Positions 5,278 to 5,824 of a DNA stretch of 5,824 nt are shown here, piece after piece. The notes below the pieces were generated by a model. The model did not search any database. It saw nothing but the letters and a program-made list of their open reading frames with translations, and was not told where the DNA came from. The DNA is from Actinomycetota bacterium (GTDB lineage: Bacteria; Actinomycetota; Acidimicrobiia; Acidimicrobiales; JACCXE01), in NCBI GenBank assembly GCA_013697265.1, contig JACCXE010000207.1:1-5824 (forward strand), in the 5' to 3' direction. The translations under genes and the position numbers were made by a program. Each line of letters starts with the position of its first letter. The first letter of the stretch is position 1.

Positions 5278-5824
5278 CGCAGGCGTCGTAGGTCGATAAG
5301 CGCTGCGGCGGCGGCGAGAACAACCACGACGCCGCACAAGAAAAACGCGACGTCACCGGTATCGATGCCACCGTCGGCGAAGGTCTGTAAGCGCGCGCTC
5401 AGCGACAGCGACGCGAGCGCGGAGCCGGCCCGCAGCCCCGACGTGCCGCCGTAGACAAACCACAGCACCAGCGCGCTGAACAACGCGACCACCGCCGCGG
5501 TCGGTTGGGACGACGTGGCCGAAGATGCGAGCACGCCGAGGCCAGCCACCGCCGCCGTGAGCAGGACCAGGCCGAGCAGGCCCGTGACGGCCGGGCCGAG
5601 GTCGGGCGAGCCCCACAAGCCGACGATGCCAATGGTGACCGCGACGGGCAGGAGCAGCACCAGCGTGCTCAGCCAGCCGGCGAGCCACTTGCCGATCACG
5701 AGTGGGCGGGGGGTAACGGGCACCGCGAGCAGTAGTTCGAGGGTGCCGGTGCGTGACTCTTCGGCGAAGCTGCGCATGGTTAGCACCGGCACGACAAAGA
5801 GCAAGAGGAACCCTGCGATGGGGA
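5274..5824 (-). CDS. ABC-2 type permease, GldF-like (5' end outside window)
   Basis: C-terminal 182 residues of a membrane permease; the frame stays open to the right edge, so the start lies outside. The visible part reads PIAGFLLLFVVPVLTMRSFAEESRTGTLELLLAVPV, a hallmark of ABC-2 permeases in the GldF/NosY group: a helix followed by an amphipathic MR.FAEE..TGTLELLL segment thought to contact the ATPase. At least four more hydrophobic segments follow: LAGWLSTLVLLLPVAVTIGIVGLW, GLLGLVLLTAAVAGLGVLAS, AAVVALFSALVLWFVYGG and VAFFLCGVVVVLAAAAALI. It ends with a short basic tail, DLRRLR. Its TGA overlaps the GTG start of the GldG-like gene by four bases, so the two products are probably made in balanced amounts as one complex. 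The partner ATPase gene would be expected upstream, beyond the window's right edge. The substrate is unknown. The TTG at 5804 is not the start, because homologous sequence continues upstream of it. Confidence 0.88.
   Translation of the reverse strand, partial: PIAGFLLLFVVPVLTMRSFAEESRTGTLELLLAVPVTPRPLVIGKWLAGWLSTLVLLLPVAVTIGIVGLWGSPDLGPAVTGLLGLVLLTAAVAGLGVLASSATSSQPTAAVVALFSALVLWFVYGGTSGLRAGSALASLSLSARLQTFADGGIDTGDVAFFLCGVVVVLAAAAALIDLRRLR

Noticed and set aside
5278..5337. Start of the GldG-like protein at GTG 5337
   Set aside because: It would add a 20-residue Arg-rich stretch inside the permease coding region; the GTGA overlap at 5274-5277 with an immediate membrane segment is the better start.
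5802..5824. TTG 5804 as the start of the ABC-2 permease
   Set aside because: Hydrophobic, family-like sequence (PIAGFL) continues in frame to the window edge, so the gene is cut rather than beginning here.

Overview
The window is a high-GC (roughly two thirds G+C by eye), densely packed piece of bacterial chromosome. Third codon positions are strongly G/C, GTG starts are common, Shine-Dalgarno sequences are scarce, and TANNNT boxes sit a few bases before start codons, as in leaderless genes. Together these suggest an actinobacterium, possibly of the Acidimicrobiia type; this is inference from style and protein flavour, not a proven placement. I see no tRNA, rRNA, CRISPR array, insertion sequence or phage gene.

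Layout, left to right. On the + strand are the 3' part of an ABC-F ATPase of the Uup type (1-1314, N-terminus outside the window) and a small DUF2277 protein (1336-1635) that appears to have its own leaderless promoter. On the - strand is a pentapeptide-repeat protein (1571-2320) whose 3' end overlaps the DUF2277 gene convergently. A 26-base divergent gap (2321-2346) separates it from a + strand pair: an alpha/beta hydrolase with a complete Ser-Asp-His triad (2347-3189) and, three bases after its stop, a TauE/SafE-type membrane permease (about 3193-3912). The permease has no ATG, GTG or TTG at the place where the protein clearly begins. A short hairpin lies in the 51-base convergent gap (3913-3963). 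The rest of the window, on the - strand, is a GldG-like auxiliary protein (3964-5277) preceded, with a 4-base GTGA overlap, by the 3' part of an ABC-2 permease of the GldF type (5274-5824, N-terminus outside the window).

How the genes work together. The permease and GldG-like gene form a translationally coupled two-gene stretch of an ABC exporter-like complex; its ATPase gene is expected beyond the right edge. The hydrolase and TauE-like permease look co-transcribed, but no shared substrate can be read from the sequence. ABC-F, DUF2277 and pentapeptide-repeat genes show no functional link beyond proximity. No clearly new multi-gene system is visible. The points most worth a second look are the missing start codon of the TauE gene, the overlapping divergent -10 boxes, the His-rich tail and antisense overlap at 1571-1635, and the presence of a GldFG-like module in a probable non-gliding actinobacterium.
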